In this document: in pieces, positions 1 through 11,695 of the stretch | Layout: each line of letters begins with the position of its first letter | Numbering within the stretch: the stretch's first letter is position 1 | DNA from: Neoarius graeffei | Lineage: Eukaryota; Chordata; Actinopteri; Siluriformes; Ariidae | NCBI RefSeq assembly: GCF_027579695.1 | Contig: NC_083570.1 | Span: 4,371,001 to 4,435,000, forward strand | Reading direction: 5' to 3' | Length of the DNA: 64,000 nucleotides | Program-made: the position numbers and the translations under genes | Notes under the pieces: model-generated | Databases searched by the model: none | What the model saw: only the letters and a program-made list of their open reading frames with translations | Told to the model about the DNA's origin: nothing

Positions 1-289
1 AGCTTCATAAAAGTGGACTGATAGTTACCATGAAAAAAAACAATGTCTACTGCACTGCTTTCACTCCCCCAAGTCTCATTCGTTTTTGTGTTCTTGGTCT
101 CAGAGCCGCACGCACGAAACAGACACAGAAGACAGAATCAACGTTTAACATAATTAACAATGCACTTTTTACGGAGGCGTTTAATGTTATTCTTTATTTT
201 TTTATCCAGTTGAATATTTAGTGTACAAATGTATTTTCAGCTCTTAAAAATGACCGAGGTCCGGACCTTGGTGGCCTCATAGCTGGCTG
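1..289. other. Left edge, no gene recognised
   Basis: AT-rich non-coding DNA. The short frames lack any recognisable domain and have no splice context. The last 50 bases resemble the edge of a dispersed repeat, but I cannot name it. Confidence 0.4.
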
Positions 290-606
290 CAGCCATGACG
301 ATAGGAAAGTCACCATGGTGTCTAAATTTGACTCTAACCCAATGCATTGCATTGACGTGTTGCTCAGTTGATTAGGTGCTACTCAGTTTATGTGACACTG
401 AATTTGACAAAGGGATATTGGCAGATCCCCTTGACTCCTCTATCCAGAGAAAAAAACTACGTTTTCCACAAAGTTTGGCTTACACCAATTTGTCACGCTT
501 CCTTTCGGGTTATTCAGCATTCCCACAACATTCCAGTGGCTCATGCACAAAATTCTCCATCCACATGCTGCCTATGCCATTGCCTACTTAGACAACATCA
601 TTATAT
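290..606 (+). mobile_element. GMR1-like LTR retrotransposon fragment (reverse transcriptase part)
   Basis: Decayed fragment of a Ty3/gypsy-type reverse transcriptase. The words LTKGYWQIPLTPLSREK and the following fingers-palm region match the same segment of the whole element at 61140-61370 and of the old copy near 56560-56815. No LTR is present at either end. It is broken, with several disruptions in about 300 bases, and it abuts the left inverted repeat of a Tc1 element at 608. It is older than the whole copy near the right end of the window. Confidence 0.75.
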
Positions 607-1185
607 GCAGTGGTGCTTGAAAGTTTGTGAACCCTTTAGAATTTTCTATATTCCTCCATAAATATGACCTAAAACATCATCAGATTTTCACACAAGTCCT
701 AAAAGTAGATAAACAGAACCCAGTTAAACAAATGAGACAAAAATATTATACTTGTTCAATTGTTTATTGAGGAAAATGATCCAATATTAAATATCTGTGT
801 GTGGCAAAAGTATGTGAACCTCTAGCAGTTAATTTGAAGGTGAAATTAGAGTCAGGTGTTTTCAATCAATGGGATGACAATCAGGTGTGAGTGGGCACCC
901 TGGTTTATTTAAAAAACACAGATCTATCAAAGTCTGATCTTCACAACACATGTTTGTGAAAGTGTATCATGGCACGAACAAAAGATTTCTGAGGACCTCA
1001 GAAAAAGCGTTGTTGATGCTCATCAGGCTGGAAAAGGGTACAAAACCATCTCTAAAGAGTTTGGATTCCACCAATCCATAGTCAGACAGATTGTGTACAA
1101 ATGGAGGAAATTCAAGACCATTGTTACCCTCCCCAGGAGTGGTCGACCAACAAAGATCACTCCAAGAGCAAGGCATGTAAAAGTA

Positions 1186-1389
1186 TTAAAAGTATTGTAC
1201 TTCTTCCCACTCCTTTTTCGAACAATGTGCGGTGTATTGTAATGTATTAGCTCTTTATATTATTTTATTTATTCTTTTTTTGTCACTTTTTTCATTTTCT
1301 TTCTTTTGTATGTATAAATAGTTACATACATTTTTATACATGTTCGAAATAAATAAATTCATTCATTCATTCATTCATTCATTCATTCA
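1186..1389 (+). mobile_element. 3' end of an L2/CR1-like LINE inserted in Tc1 copy T1
   Basis: About 200 bp of non-coding LINE 3' end, finishing in AATAAATAAATTC followed by an (ATTC)n tail. The word CATGTAA occurs at both edges (near 1174 and 1388) and is the likely target-site duplication. The uninterrupted sequence is visible in T2 around 23980. The clade assignment rests on the 3' end style only and is tentative. It is strongly 5'-truncated, as is usual for LINE copies. Confidence 0.6.
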
Positions 1390-1456
1390 TGTAATAGTCA
1401 GTGAGGTCACAAAGGACCCCAGGGTAACTTCTTAGCAACTGAAGGCCTCTCTCACC

Positions 1457-1891
1457 TTGGCTAATGTTAATGTTCATGAGTCCACCATCAGGAGAACACT
1501 GAACAACAATGGTGTGCATGGCAGGGTTGCAAGGAGAAAGCCACTGCTCTCCAAAAAGAACATTGCTGCTCATCTGCAGTTTGCTAAAGATCACGTGGAC
1601 AAGCCAGAAGGCTATTGGAAAAATGTTTTGTGGATGGATGAGACTAAAATAGAACTTTTTGGTTTAAATGAGAAGCATTATGTTTGGAGAAAGGAAAACA
1701 CTGCATTCCAGTATAAGAACCTTATCCCATTCGTGAAACATGGTGGTGGTAGTATCATGGTTTGGGCCCATTTTGCTGCATCTGGGCCAGGGCGGCTTGC
1801 CATCATTGATGGAACAATGAATTCTGAATTATACCAGCGAATTCTAAAGAAAAATGTCAGGACATCTGTCCATGAACTGAATCTCAAGTGA
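1457..1891 (+). pseudogene. Tc1-like transposase, catalytic part (T1)
   Basis: Longest open piece of the T1 transposase (144 codons). It covers the end of the second helix-turn-helix (STIRRTLNNNGVHGRVARRK) and the first part of the DDE core, with the first aspartate in the LWMDETKIELFG motif and the HGGGSIMVWAHF motif. The HTH start lies upstream, beyond the LINE fragment. The DLNPIEMLWKDLKRAV block carrying the last acidic residue lies 4.4 kb downstream, at 6370-6450, beyond a second LINE. It cannot encode a whole transposase. Confidence 0.85.
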
Positions 1892-2002
1892 AGGCGGATC
1901 ATGCAGGGACAACGACCCTAAGCACACAAGTCGTTCTACCAAAGAATGGTTAAAGAAGAATAAAGTTAATGTTTTGGAATGGCCAACTCAAAGTCCTGAC
2001 CT

Positions 2003-5000
2003 AGATTAGATTAGATTAGATTAGATTAGATTAGATTAGACTAGACAGACCCTCCAGGATTTTGCGATGTTGCGATTTGCAACTTCAACGCAAATTCAAC
2101 CAATCCCCGCGAATTCAGGGCGGTGTTGCAATTATATCCAGTCACCGCAACTTTCCTGCAAATTTGACCAATCACTGGCATCGTCTTGAGGTGACATCGA
2201 CAAACTACCTTCCGCCTTACTTCCGTGGACTATGCGTTCAAGAGAAGCAGCATGTGTGAGTCAGTGTTTATATACAGTAGGCTTAAATTCTGTTAGTGAA
2301 AGTGTGTTATGTTTACAGTGAAGGACTGTGTGCACTTTACATTATTTTTTTACTTAATACAAGAAATGAATGGAGGCCAACATTTTTGCCAAAATGGTAT
2401 TTTATTTTCCATGGTTTAGGCAGCTTCAGCATCATACTGTGAGATTCTGTTCAAATTGTTTTTTTTTTTTATTCTATGAAGCCTGAGCAATTTATTATAT
2501 TAGTTTATAATTATTGTTTAATTTAGTCTTCAGGAGAGACTGCCTGCACACAGGACTAGTATTAATAGTTTTTTCTCTTACATGAAAGCTGGGGCATTTA
2601 TATTATATTATATTTTAAGGTAACTTCATGTTGTGCTCTGAGGTTCTATGCACTTTAACTTTTGAACCAACAGGTGCATTTGGATAAGTAAAGCCTATTT
2701 TTCTGTATCTTTGTAGTCCTGGTAATCTTTTATATTGGTAAAGTTGTTTATAGGACCATTTCTCAGTGTCTTTGTTTTTTTAATCAATAGTTTTTCAGTA
2801 ATAACTTAATATTTAACATATCACTCAATTTTAATCACAAAAAGAGAAAATCGCAACAATTTCTCGCAACTTTCACTTCCTCCTGCAATGTAATCGCAAC
2901 TTTCACTTCCTCCCGCAATGTAATCGCAACAAAAACCTAAAAAACACCGCAACTTTCATCGCAATTTTTTGGAAAACCCCCCGCAACAACAGACATTTTA
3001 GCCTACAACAATCACAAAAAAGGCCCGCGAAATCCTGGGGGGACTGATTAGATTAGATTAGATTAGATTAGATTAGATTAGATTAGATTAGATTAGATTA
3101 GATTAGATTAGATAAAACTTTATTGATCCCTTTGGGAGGGTTCCCTCAGGGAAATTCAGATTCCAGCAGCATCATTACAGATAAACAGAGAAAATAAATA
3201 GAGAAAACTTCTAGATAAATTAAAATAAATTAAGTATTTATGTGGGGGGGAGCAGGTAAGATATTGCACTTTATATTGCACATTATATTGCACATTGTCC
3301 AGTATTGCTTATTGTCAGGCTAGGCTACTGCTCCTTCCCGTCCTCTGTCCTCCTGTTACCCCTCCTCCCCCCAGAGAGGAGTTGTACAGTCTGATGGTGT
3401 GAGGGACAAAGGAGTCTTTGAGTCTGTTCGTCCTGCACTTGGGAAGGAGCATTCTGTCACTGAACAGGCTCCTCTGGTTGCTGATGACGGTGTGCAGAGG
3501 GTGACTGGCATTGTCGATGATGTTCAATAGTTTGTCCATAGTCCTCTTCTCTGCCACCATCACCAGAGAGTCCAGCTTCATGCCGACCACAGAGCCGGCC
3601 CGCCTGATCAGTTTGTCCAGCCTGGATGTGTCCTTCTTGGATGTGCTGCCCCCCCAGCACACCATGGTGTAAAACAAGACACTGGCAACCAGAGACTGAT
3701 AGAACATCCACAGGAGTTTCCTGCAGATGTTAAAGGACCACAGCCACCTAAGGAAGTATAGCTTGCTCTGTCCCTTCCTGTATAAGTTATTGGTGTTGCA
3801 AGTCCAGTCCAGCTTGCTGTCCAGCCACAGCCCGAGGTACTTGTAGGAATCCACAGCCTCAACCTCGACTCCCTCGATCAGAACTGGTTGTGACCTTGGT
3901 CTGGACCTCCCAAAGTCAATGACCAGCTCCTTGGTCTACGAGGTGTTGAGCTGCAGATGGTTCCTGTTGCACCACGCAGCAAAGTTCCTCACCAGACTCC
4001 TCTATTCCTCCTCTCTGTCGTCACTGATACACCCAACGATGGCTGTGTCATCGGCAAACTTCTGAATGTGACAGCTCCGAGTTGTAGCAGAAGTCCGCGG
4101 TGTACAGGGTGAAGAGAAGAGGGGCCAGCACCATGCCCTGGGGTGCTCCAGTGCTGCTAATCACAGTGTCAGACGTGGTGTCCTTCAGCCTGATGTACTG
4201 CGGCCTGTCAGTGAGGTAGCTGGAGATCCAGTTGACCAGGCAGGGGTTCACTCGCATCCTGTTCAGTTTGTCCTGAGGCAGTAGGGGCTGGATGCTGTTG
4301 AAGGCACTCGAGAAGTCCAAGAAGAGGATCCTCACTGTGCCATTTCCCTTATCCAGATGCGAGTGGGCTCAGTGTAGCAGGTAGAGGATGGCGTCTTCCA
4401 CACCAACACCTGCTCAGTATGCAAACTGCAGACAGTCCTGGGCATGTTGTACCTGGGGTCTGAGGAGGATGAGGAAGAGCTGCTCCAACGTCTTTATCAG
4501 ATGTGAAGTGAGTGCCACTAGTCGGAAGTCGTTCAGCACACTGGGCCAATTCTTTTTGGGAACTGGAACGATACATGATGTCTTCCACAGGGTTGGCACT
4601 CTCTGCAGCTGCAGGCTGAGGTTGAAGTTGTGTTGGAGTGGTTCACCCAGGACAGCAGCGCAGGTCTTCAGTAGTCATGGACACACCTTTTCCGGGCCTG
4701 CTGCTTTCCTGGGGTGAAGCTTCCTCAGTTGACCTCTGACCTGGTCTGCAGTAATGCATAGAGGAGTCTGTGTTGAGGTGGGGGAGGAGGGGGCTGCTGT
4801 AATGACTGGGGGGAGGTGTGTTGAGGGAAGAAGGAGAGATGGCTGCAGTGAGAGAGAGGGTGCAGGGGACGTGGGCTGGTTGAACCGATTGAAGAAGTCA
4901 TTCAACTCATTCGCCCTCTCCACTGTCCCCTCAATGACTCTGGTCTTTGTATTGTGGCCTGTGATGGTTTTCACACCTTCCCAGACCTCCCTCATGCTGT

Positions 5001-6369
5001 TCTCCTTCAGCTTCTGCTCCACCTTTCTCCTGTAGCTGTCCTTAACTTCCCTCATGCAGCGTTTCACCTCCTGCTGTGCTGGTTTCATTTTCTCCCTATC
5101 CCTGCTCCTGAAGGAGGCCTTCTTCCTGTTGAGGACAGCTTTGACTTCCTGTGTAACCCATGGCTTGTTATTAGGGTAACACCGTACAGTCTTAGTGGGG
5201 GAGACCACATCTGCACAAAAGTTGAGGTAATCTGTCAGACAGTGTGTCAGCCACTCTATGTCTTCACAGTGTGGGCTAAGCAGCACATCCCAGTCCATGA
5301 TGTCATAGCAGTCTCTAAGGGCATATTCCATTTCAGGGGACCACCTCCAGATGGAGCAAGTTGTTGCAGGCTGCCTTTGAACCTGGGGGGTGTACTTCGG
5401 CTGCAGAAGAACCAGGTTGTGGTCAGACTTCCCTAGTGGGGGGATGGCTGTGACTCTGTATGCATCCCTCACATTAGCATACAGCAAGTCACTTGTCCTG
5501 TTGTTCCTTGTTGGACAATCCACAGCCTGGTAAAAAGCAGCCAAAGTAGAGTCCAATGTAGCATGGTTAAAGTCCCCAGAAATGATTATAAATGCCTCAG
5601 GGTGCTGTGTCTGCAGCCTTGCTGTGACAGAGTGAATCCTCTCACATGCAGTGGCTGCGGCTGCCCTCGGAGGGATGTAAACACAGATGGTGATCACGTG
5701 ACTGAACTCCCTTAGCAGATAATATGGCTGCAGGCTAACAGCTAGCAGCTCCAAGTCCGGGCAAAATAAAGCTGTCTTTACGGAGATATATCCTGGGTTA
5801 CACCAGCGGTTGTTGACATAAATGATGAGTCCCCCACCTTTGCCTTTCCCGCATGCTTTAGTGTCTCTGTCGGCTCTCACAGCAGTGAATCCTCGCAGGT
5901 CCACATTAGCATCCGGTACAAGGTCTGTCTCCGTAAAGATAAATAAGCTGCTCTCCTGGTAAGTCCGCTGGTTGTTCAGAGCGGAAAGCTCATGACTTTA
6001 TTTGGCAGCAAGTTCACATTCCCCATGATAACGGAGGGAATGGATGGTTTGTAGCACTGCCGGTTGTCCGCTAGCCTACCCTTTAGCTTAGCTCCAGCTT
6101 TGCAGCCCCTGGGTTTCCTCCTCAGCTCCGCTGGGATGGGGTGTCGTATCCCGGCTCGTCCCATTGTTTTCAGGGCCAGCAGCTCCTCTCTCGAATAAGT
6201 GAGAAAACTGGCTCCTGGTTGCGTGTTAAAGTTAAATATATCCACGTTATATAGTTAAACACACTATCTTTGTAAGTAGACCAAAAAAAGGTAGAAAAAA
6301 GAGGTTTAAAGAGTTAAAAACTACAGAGTTACTGGAGAGGCAGCCATCTCACCCAGCGCCCAGTTTTGT
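2003..6369 (-). mobile_element. Jockey-superfamily LINE (Rex1/CR1-type), copy 1, with (TTAGA)n tail
   Basis: Non-LTR retrotransposon in antisense, near full length. Read on the minus strand it has an apurinic-type endonuclease (4675-5904; SGDFNHATLDS and KSDHNLVLLQ motifs) and then reverse transcriptase (FLDFSSAFNSIQ at 4335-4300; GAPQGMVLAPLLF; FADDTAIVG at 4039-4065). The C-terminal region reaches 3315 (YKYLGLWLDSKLDW). The 3' end, reading TTTATTGATCCC on the plus strand at about 3118, is followed by a (TTAGA)n tail at 2003-2045 and 3047-3112. A 6-bp duplication, TGACCT, flanks it at 1997-2002 and 6370-6375. The ORF is broken by several stops and frame changes, so it is dead. Clade placement by motif memory is only moderate. 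Confidence 0.85.
2046..3046. mobile_element. Non-autonomous DNA transposon inside the LINE (TTAGA)n tail
   Basis: A 1-kb element with roughly 22-bp imperfect terminal inverted repeats: CAGACCCTCCAGGATTTTGCG on the left and, reversed, CAGTCCCCCCAGGATTTCGCG on the right. It lacks coding capacity. Near its right end a unit of about 30 bp (CGCAACTTTCACTTCCTC...) is tandemly repeated at about 2860-2930, and the motif CGCAA recurs across the element. It sits within the pentanucleotide tail of the antisense LINE, so the target duplication cannot be separated from the repeat. The superfamily is undetermined. Confidence 0.7.
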
Positions 6370-6603
6370 TGACCTTAATCCAATAGAAATGTTGTGGAAG
6401 GACCTGAAGCGAGCAGTTCATGTGAGGAAACCCAACAACATCCCAGAGTTGAAGCTGTTCTGCACAGAGGAATGGGCTAAAATTCCTCCAAGCTGGTGTG
6501 CAGGACTGATCAACAGTTACCGGAAACATTTAGTTGCAGTTATTGCTGCACAAGGGGATCACACCAGATACTAAAAGCAAAGGTTCACATACTTTTGCCA
6601 CTC

Positions 6604-6986
6604 ATCTCATCTCATCTCATCTCATTATCTCTAGCCGCTTTTACCCTTCTACAGGGTCGCAGGTGAGCTGGAGCCTATCCCAGCTGACTACGGGTGAAAG
6701 GCGGGGTACACCCTGGACAAGTCGCCAGGTCATCACAGGGCTGACACATAGACACAGACAACCATTCACACTCACATTCACACCTATGCTCAATTTAGAG
6801 TCACCAGTTAACCTAACCTGCATGTCTTTGGACTGTGGGGGAAACCGGAGCACCCGGAGGAAACCCACGCGGACACGGGGAGAACATGCAAACTCCACAC
6901 AGAAAGGCCCTCGCCGGCCCCGGGGCTCAAACCCGGACCTTCTTGCTTTGAGGCGACAGCGCTAACCACTACACCACCGTGCCGCC
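6604..6986 (-). mobile_element. tRNA-derived SINE (V-SINE-like) S1
   Basis: Full-length SINE on the minus strand. The head has GGCGGCACGGTGGTGTAGTG and a B box (GGTTTGAGCCC on the minus strand). The conserved central block (GTTTCCTCCGGGTGCTCCGG) follows, and the tail is repeated ATCTC/GAGAT. It is bounded by a perfect 12-bp target duplication, CTTTTGCCACTC, at 6592-6603 and 6987-6998 inside Tc1 copy T1. Confidence 0.9.
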
Positions 6987-7091
6987 CTTTTGCCACTCAC
7001 AGATCTGTAATATTGGATCATTTCTCAATAAATAAATGATCAAGTATAATATTTTTGTCTCGTTTGCTTCACTGGGTTCTCTTTATCTACA

Positions 7092-7469
7092 GTACATTTT
7101 GTCAGAAATGGCGAGCTGAGGTGAAGTGAGGACCCAAAAGCAGACTCAACAGGCAGTGTACAGAAAATAACTTCTTTAATGAAGTACAGGGCAGAGGTAC
7201 AATAGGGCTCAGGCAAAAATCAGAGGTCAAAGAACAGGCCAAGAGGTCAAAACACAGAAGAGCAGGCAGGCATGGTCAGAGACAAAAACAAGACAGAAAA
7301 TCTTCACAAAAACTGAAGAAAACAGGGACAAGGGAAACCCAGGCAGAGGAAGCAAAAAACACAATCCAGAAGAACAGGCAGGTAAAACAGGGGCAAAAAT
7401 TGAACAGAAATCTAGACAAACAAACACAAAACAATACCAGCAGGAGAATCAAGAAATCAGAATACGAAA
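7092..7469. other. Purine-rich dispersed repeat, class unknown
   Basis: The block begins abruptly at the end of truncated Tc1 T1 and runs into the antisense GMR1 remnant. It consists of A/G-rich phrases (CAGGCAG..., GGTCAAAGAACAGG) of a kind dispersed in fish genomes. I see no inverted repeats, no protein similarity and no splice context. Confidence 0.4.
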
Positions 7470-8778
7470 GGGCTGTAGCAAGGCCCTGGCTCCCCACTGC
7501 ACCAGCAACCCGGCCCGGGCTTTCTCTCTGCACCGGTGCTCTGGGGCTCACTCACCTGAGGGGGGGAGAGACAGACATGGAAGCGGGAAACGGGAGGGCA
7601 CCGCGGGTGCGGCGGGCCAGCTGGGGTGGGGCAGGTGCCCGCCTCTGCGGTGGGGGAATGGGGCGAGGACGAGACACAGAAGGGGAGGGGGAGAGAGAGA
7701 GAGGAGAAGAGGAGATCTGCGATCCTACCATGGGAACAGCCACCAAATGATCCTCCGCCAACTCGATGGCCTGATCTAGCGATGCCGGGCGATGGCACTG
7801 GACCCACTCCGTGGTCCCTTCGGGAAGTCAGGCGATGAACTGCTCCAGTGCCACCAGATCGACGATTCCCTCGGCATCACGGTTGTCAGCCCTCAGTCAC
7901 CGCTGGCAGGCGTCCCGGAGTTGCTGGCCAAACTCGAACAGGCGGCCGACCTCCTGTAGGTGTACAGCGCGGAAGTGCTGGCGTTGTTGTTCTGGGGTGT
8001 GCCCCACATGCTGGAGGACGGCCCAGTGCAGGTCCGCGTAGACCAGCCGGCTGTCGGCGGGGAGCTGTAGTTCAGCCAGCTGCGCCGCGCCTGTTAGCAG
8101 GGGGAGGAGTCGCGCCATGCGCTGTTCCACCGGCCAGCCCCAGGCCTCTGCTGCTTCCTCGAAGAGCGCTAGGAAGGCCTCGGGGTCATCATGCGGGCCC
8201 ATCTTCGTTAGGGTGAGGTGGGGAGGGCCCGCGGCGGTGGAGGTGGTGGACCCCGCTGACGAGAGGAGGTGCCGGAACGCCTGACGATCTTCCTGTTGCA
8301 CCAGCACCAGGGCCTCGAACCTTTGCGCTTGCTCCTTTTGGAGGGCGACCAGTGCCTGGTGCTGGCTCTGTTGGGCCATGGCGAGGGTGTGGATCAGGTC
8401 CACGAAGGGGGAGGACTCCATGGGGCTGTTCTCCTCTGTGCTCCTTCCTGGGTTTCGGCCCCACTGTAGGACTTTGAGTGAGTGGGTGGAGCACAGAAGT
8501 ACGGCAGGCCCGAACTGAGTTGTCAAAACTCTTTATTGTGACTCTTTTCAGTCGAACACAATCTCCCAGCCACACAGACATGCACACACACATTAGTCAT
8601 CTGGTTGGGGAGAGAGCTCCCTTCCACTGCTCTCTCTCTCCTTCTATAGGGCATGGTCTCTGGGGAAGACACACAAACACAGGTTAATTGACATCAGGTG
8701 TAGTGATTCTGCCACTTACCTTCCCTGACTCTGCCCTCTGGTCACAGACCGATGCTTGACCATGCCCCTGCTGCCACA
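7470..8778 (-). mobile_element. GMR1-like LTR element copy A (LTR plus gag), broken
   Basis: Antisense fossil. A terminal repeat lies at about 8465-8778 (TG...CA on the minus strand). It is followed by a primer-binding-like TGGGGCCGAAACCC and a gag region down to the zinc-knuckle area near 7470, where it is cut off. The gag start reads MESSPFVDLIHTL, the same as the start I use for the whole element. It is broken, with a few breaks plus loss of everything after gag. It abuts copy B in opposite orientation at 8778/8779, which suggests it inserted into copy B. Of the degraded copies it looks among the younger. Confidence 0.85.
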
Positions 8779-11545
8779 GCAATGCTTCGAAGCCTTGATG
8801 CTGTCCCAGCAGGAAGATCACCATGAGTTATGGCATCTGCTTGCGTCAGCAGGGGCATCGACCATCACTGCACCGGCACCCTCATGATGATGGGCCCGCA
8901 GGATGATCTGGAAGCGTTCCTCGCCCTCTTCGAACAAGCAGCCAAGGCGTGGGGGTGGCCACTGGAGCAGCATGCCACATGCCTCCTCCTGCACCTGACT
9001 GGTGAAGCACAGCTCACAGCACAGCAGCTCCCTGCTGACAGCCGACTGGTGTATGTTGACCTGAAGAAAGCCATCCTGTGGCGGGTCGGATGCTCCCCGG
9101 AACAACATCGCCAGCACTTCCAAACGCTGGCATTGGAGGAGGCTGGCCGGACATCTACATTTGGCCAGCAACTCCAGGACGCCTCCTGGCGGTGGCTGAG
9201 GGTGGAAGATCTTGACACCGATGAGATCATTGATCTGGTGGCACTGGAACAGTTCATCTCTTGACTTCCGGAAGGAATAGTGGAATGGGTCCAGTGTCAT
9301 CGCCCGGCGTCGCTGGGATGAGCCATCGAGCTGGCGGAGGACCATCTGGAGGCAGCTCCAATGGCAGGCCGATGAGGCATCTCTCCTCGCTTCTCCGCTC
9401 GCTCTCTCTTCTCCCCCCCGGCTCTCTTTCCCCTCCCCACCCCGTTCCCCTACCATGGAGGCGGCGGCTGGCTCCTCCCCAAATGGCCTGTTGCACCCGT
9501 GGTGTCTTCCCATCTCCCTCTTCCGTGTCTGTGTTGTCTCCTCCTCAGGTGAGTGACTCCCATAATGCCAGTGCAGAGGGAAAGCCTGGCCGGTGTGCTG
9601 GTGGGGTGGGGAGTCGGAGCATCTCCAGAGTTGGAGCTCTGCCAGGGAGGTGGGAGCTGTGATCTGGATCCCCGATGTGCCAGAGACCGCCTCCGATCGG
9701 GCGGTCACATACCAGTAAGTGTTCAAGAGGATACATATCATGAGTTGGTGGATTCCAGTTGGAATCAGACCTCAATTCACCAACGCCTGTTGCAAGGTGA
9801 GGCAATGGGGAGAGCACAACCGGTGAAGGTTTTATGTGTGCACGGGGATATTCACAATTACCCTTTAGTGTCCGTACATATTTTATTCCGGGACCAAATG
9901 CATAGAATTAAGGCGGGGGTTAACCCTCGTCTCACCCACTCCGTAATATTGGGAACTGATTGGCCAGGGTTTAAAGAATTAATGGAACTCAAATTGAGAG
10001 ATGGGTCCTGCATAAATATGTCACAGAAAGTTCCCAGTGTGGCATTGACTGGGGAAGCTGTCACAGAGCCATCTACGTCAGCACTGTGTCAGAGCGATGC
10101 AAGGAGTGAGGAGCACCCTGCCTCTCCTCCATCTCTTGGGGATTCCCTTGGGAATTTCCTGTGAGAGCAGTCGTGAGATGAGACTTTATCTCCTGGGTTG
10201 GGATTCTGAAAGAAATCCTGACAGACCAAGGCACTCTGTTTATGCCATGTACACTGCGCGAACTGTATGGGTTACTGGGGATTAAGTCTATCCACACCAG
10301 TGTCTATCACCCACAAACGGATGGCTTAGTGGAGCGATTTAACCAAACACTCAAGAACATAATTTGGAAATTTGTAAGTGAGGACGCATGTAATTGACCT
10401 GTGCACAAAACTCCACACACTCACGCACTTAACCCAGGAAAATTTGCGGCAGGCACAAGAACGTCAAAGCCATCTGTATGACAGGGGCATGTGCCTTAGA
10501 GAGTTCATGCCAGGAGACAAAGTACTCATATTATTGCCCACGTCGAGTTCTAAATTAATCATGAAGTGGAAAGGACCCTTCGAGGTCACACGGCGAGTCG
10601 GGAATGTCGACTATGAGGTGAGGCGAACGGGCCTCACAGCTAACCCAAAAAAGTGTGCAATTGAGCGGGTGGAAGTACGGTATCTGGGGTTCCATTGGGT
10701 CATGGGCAGGTGCGTCCCCAAATTAACAAGACTGCAGCAATTGCAGCCTGCCTGAGGCCCAAGACCAAAAAGGGGGTGAGACAGTTCCTGGGGCTGGCTA
10801 GCTATTATCGTAGGTTTATACCTAATTATTCAGACATCACCAGCCCTTTAACTGATCTCACTAAAAAGGGGGCTCCTGATCCGGTCCAGTGGACGGAGCA
10901 GTGCCAACAGGCATTCTCTAAGGTAAAAGCTGCACTGTGTGGGGGCCACTTTTGCACTCCCCTGACTTCTCTCTCCCCTTTATTTTACAGACTGACACAT
11001 CAGACAGAGGGCTGGGGCCCATTTTGTCCCAGAAGGTGGAGGGTGAGGAGCACCCCGTGCTGTACATCAGCCATAAACTCTCGATGCGTGAAAGAAAGTA
11101 CAGCACCATCGAAAAAGAGTGCCTTGCCATCAAGTGGGCGGTCCTCGTCCTCTGATACTACCTGCTGGGGCACTCTTTCACTCTCTGTTCGGACCATGCG
11201 CCCCTCTAGTGGCTCCACAGCATGAAGGATAGCAATGTGCTGATCACCTGCCCTCCAGCTGTTTAAGTTTGAGGTGGTCCACAGGCTGGGGGCACAGATA
11301 GTGGTGGCGGACTCCCTGTCCCATCATGTGGCAACGGGGGCATGGCCAAGTGGTAGTTTGTGAATGGAGGGCGGGGTCGGGGAAGGTAAGTGGCTAAATC
11401 ATTACACCTGGTGTCCATTAATGTATGTGGGTGTGTTTGTTTGTCACAGGGATTGAGCATAGAAGGAGGGGGAGAGCAGAGAAAAGAGGATCCCCGGCCC
11501 CAACACGTGTGTGTGACTGACTGACTGAATGAATGAATGAATGAG

Positions 11546-11581
<36 letters not shown>

Positions 11582-11695
11582 GCAAGCAAGCAAGCAAGCT
11601 GAAAAGCCAAAATAAGGACAATAAAATGTATGTATGTGAACATCAACTCTCGCCTGCCGTGCTTCTGTGCTCCACCCACATCAGGAACTGTTACA
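8779..11695 (+). mobile_element. GMR1-like LTR element copy B, degraded
   Basis: Sense-strand fossil. Recognisable parts in order are gag (8779-9590, with the SCAN-like stretch near 9100-9270), protease region (about 9700-9960), integrase core pieces (about 10190-10400), the GPY-like module (about 10490-10630), the C-terminal part of reverse transcriptase and RNase H (about 10630-11310), and a 3' LTR at about 11327-11695. The integrase-before-RT order matches the whole copy. It has large internal losses and many breaks (well over ten). The LTR carries an unusual run of tetranucleotide repeats at 11520-11600. It is old. Confidence 0.85.

Larger units (their letters stand above)
608..7091 (+). 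mobile_element. Tc1-like DNA transposon copy T1, split by two LINEs and a SINE
   Basis: A Tc1/mariner element whose left terminal inverted repeat starts CAGTGGTGCTTGAAAG at 608; this repeat family is about 210 bp long. Element sequence is present at 608-1185, 1390-2002, 6370-6603 and 6987-7091. The interruptions are an L2-like LINE 3' end (1186-1389), a complete-looking LINE in antisense (2003-6369) and a SINE (6604-6986). The right inverted repeat stops short at about 7091, next to unrelated sequence. Copies T2 (23405) and T3 (39724) give the uninterrupted order, which makes the insertion points precise. It is non-functional. Confidence 0.9.

Noticed and set aside
30-221. 63-codon frame at the left edge
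   Set aside because: It lacks any recognisable domain and lies in AT-rich DNA next to repeat fragments.
967-1594. Minus-strand frames across Tc1 copies (for example 1379-1594, 23730-24185, 39984-40502)
   Set aside because: They are antisense shadows of the transposase and repeat in each Tc1 copy.
6641-6996. Short open frames rich in Arg/Pro within SINEs
   Set aside because: Every SINE copy in the window produces the same frames on both strands; they are by-products of the repeat.
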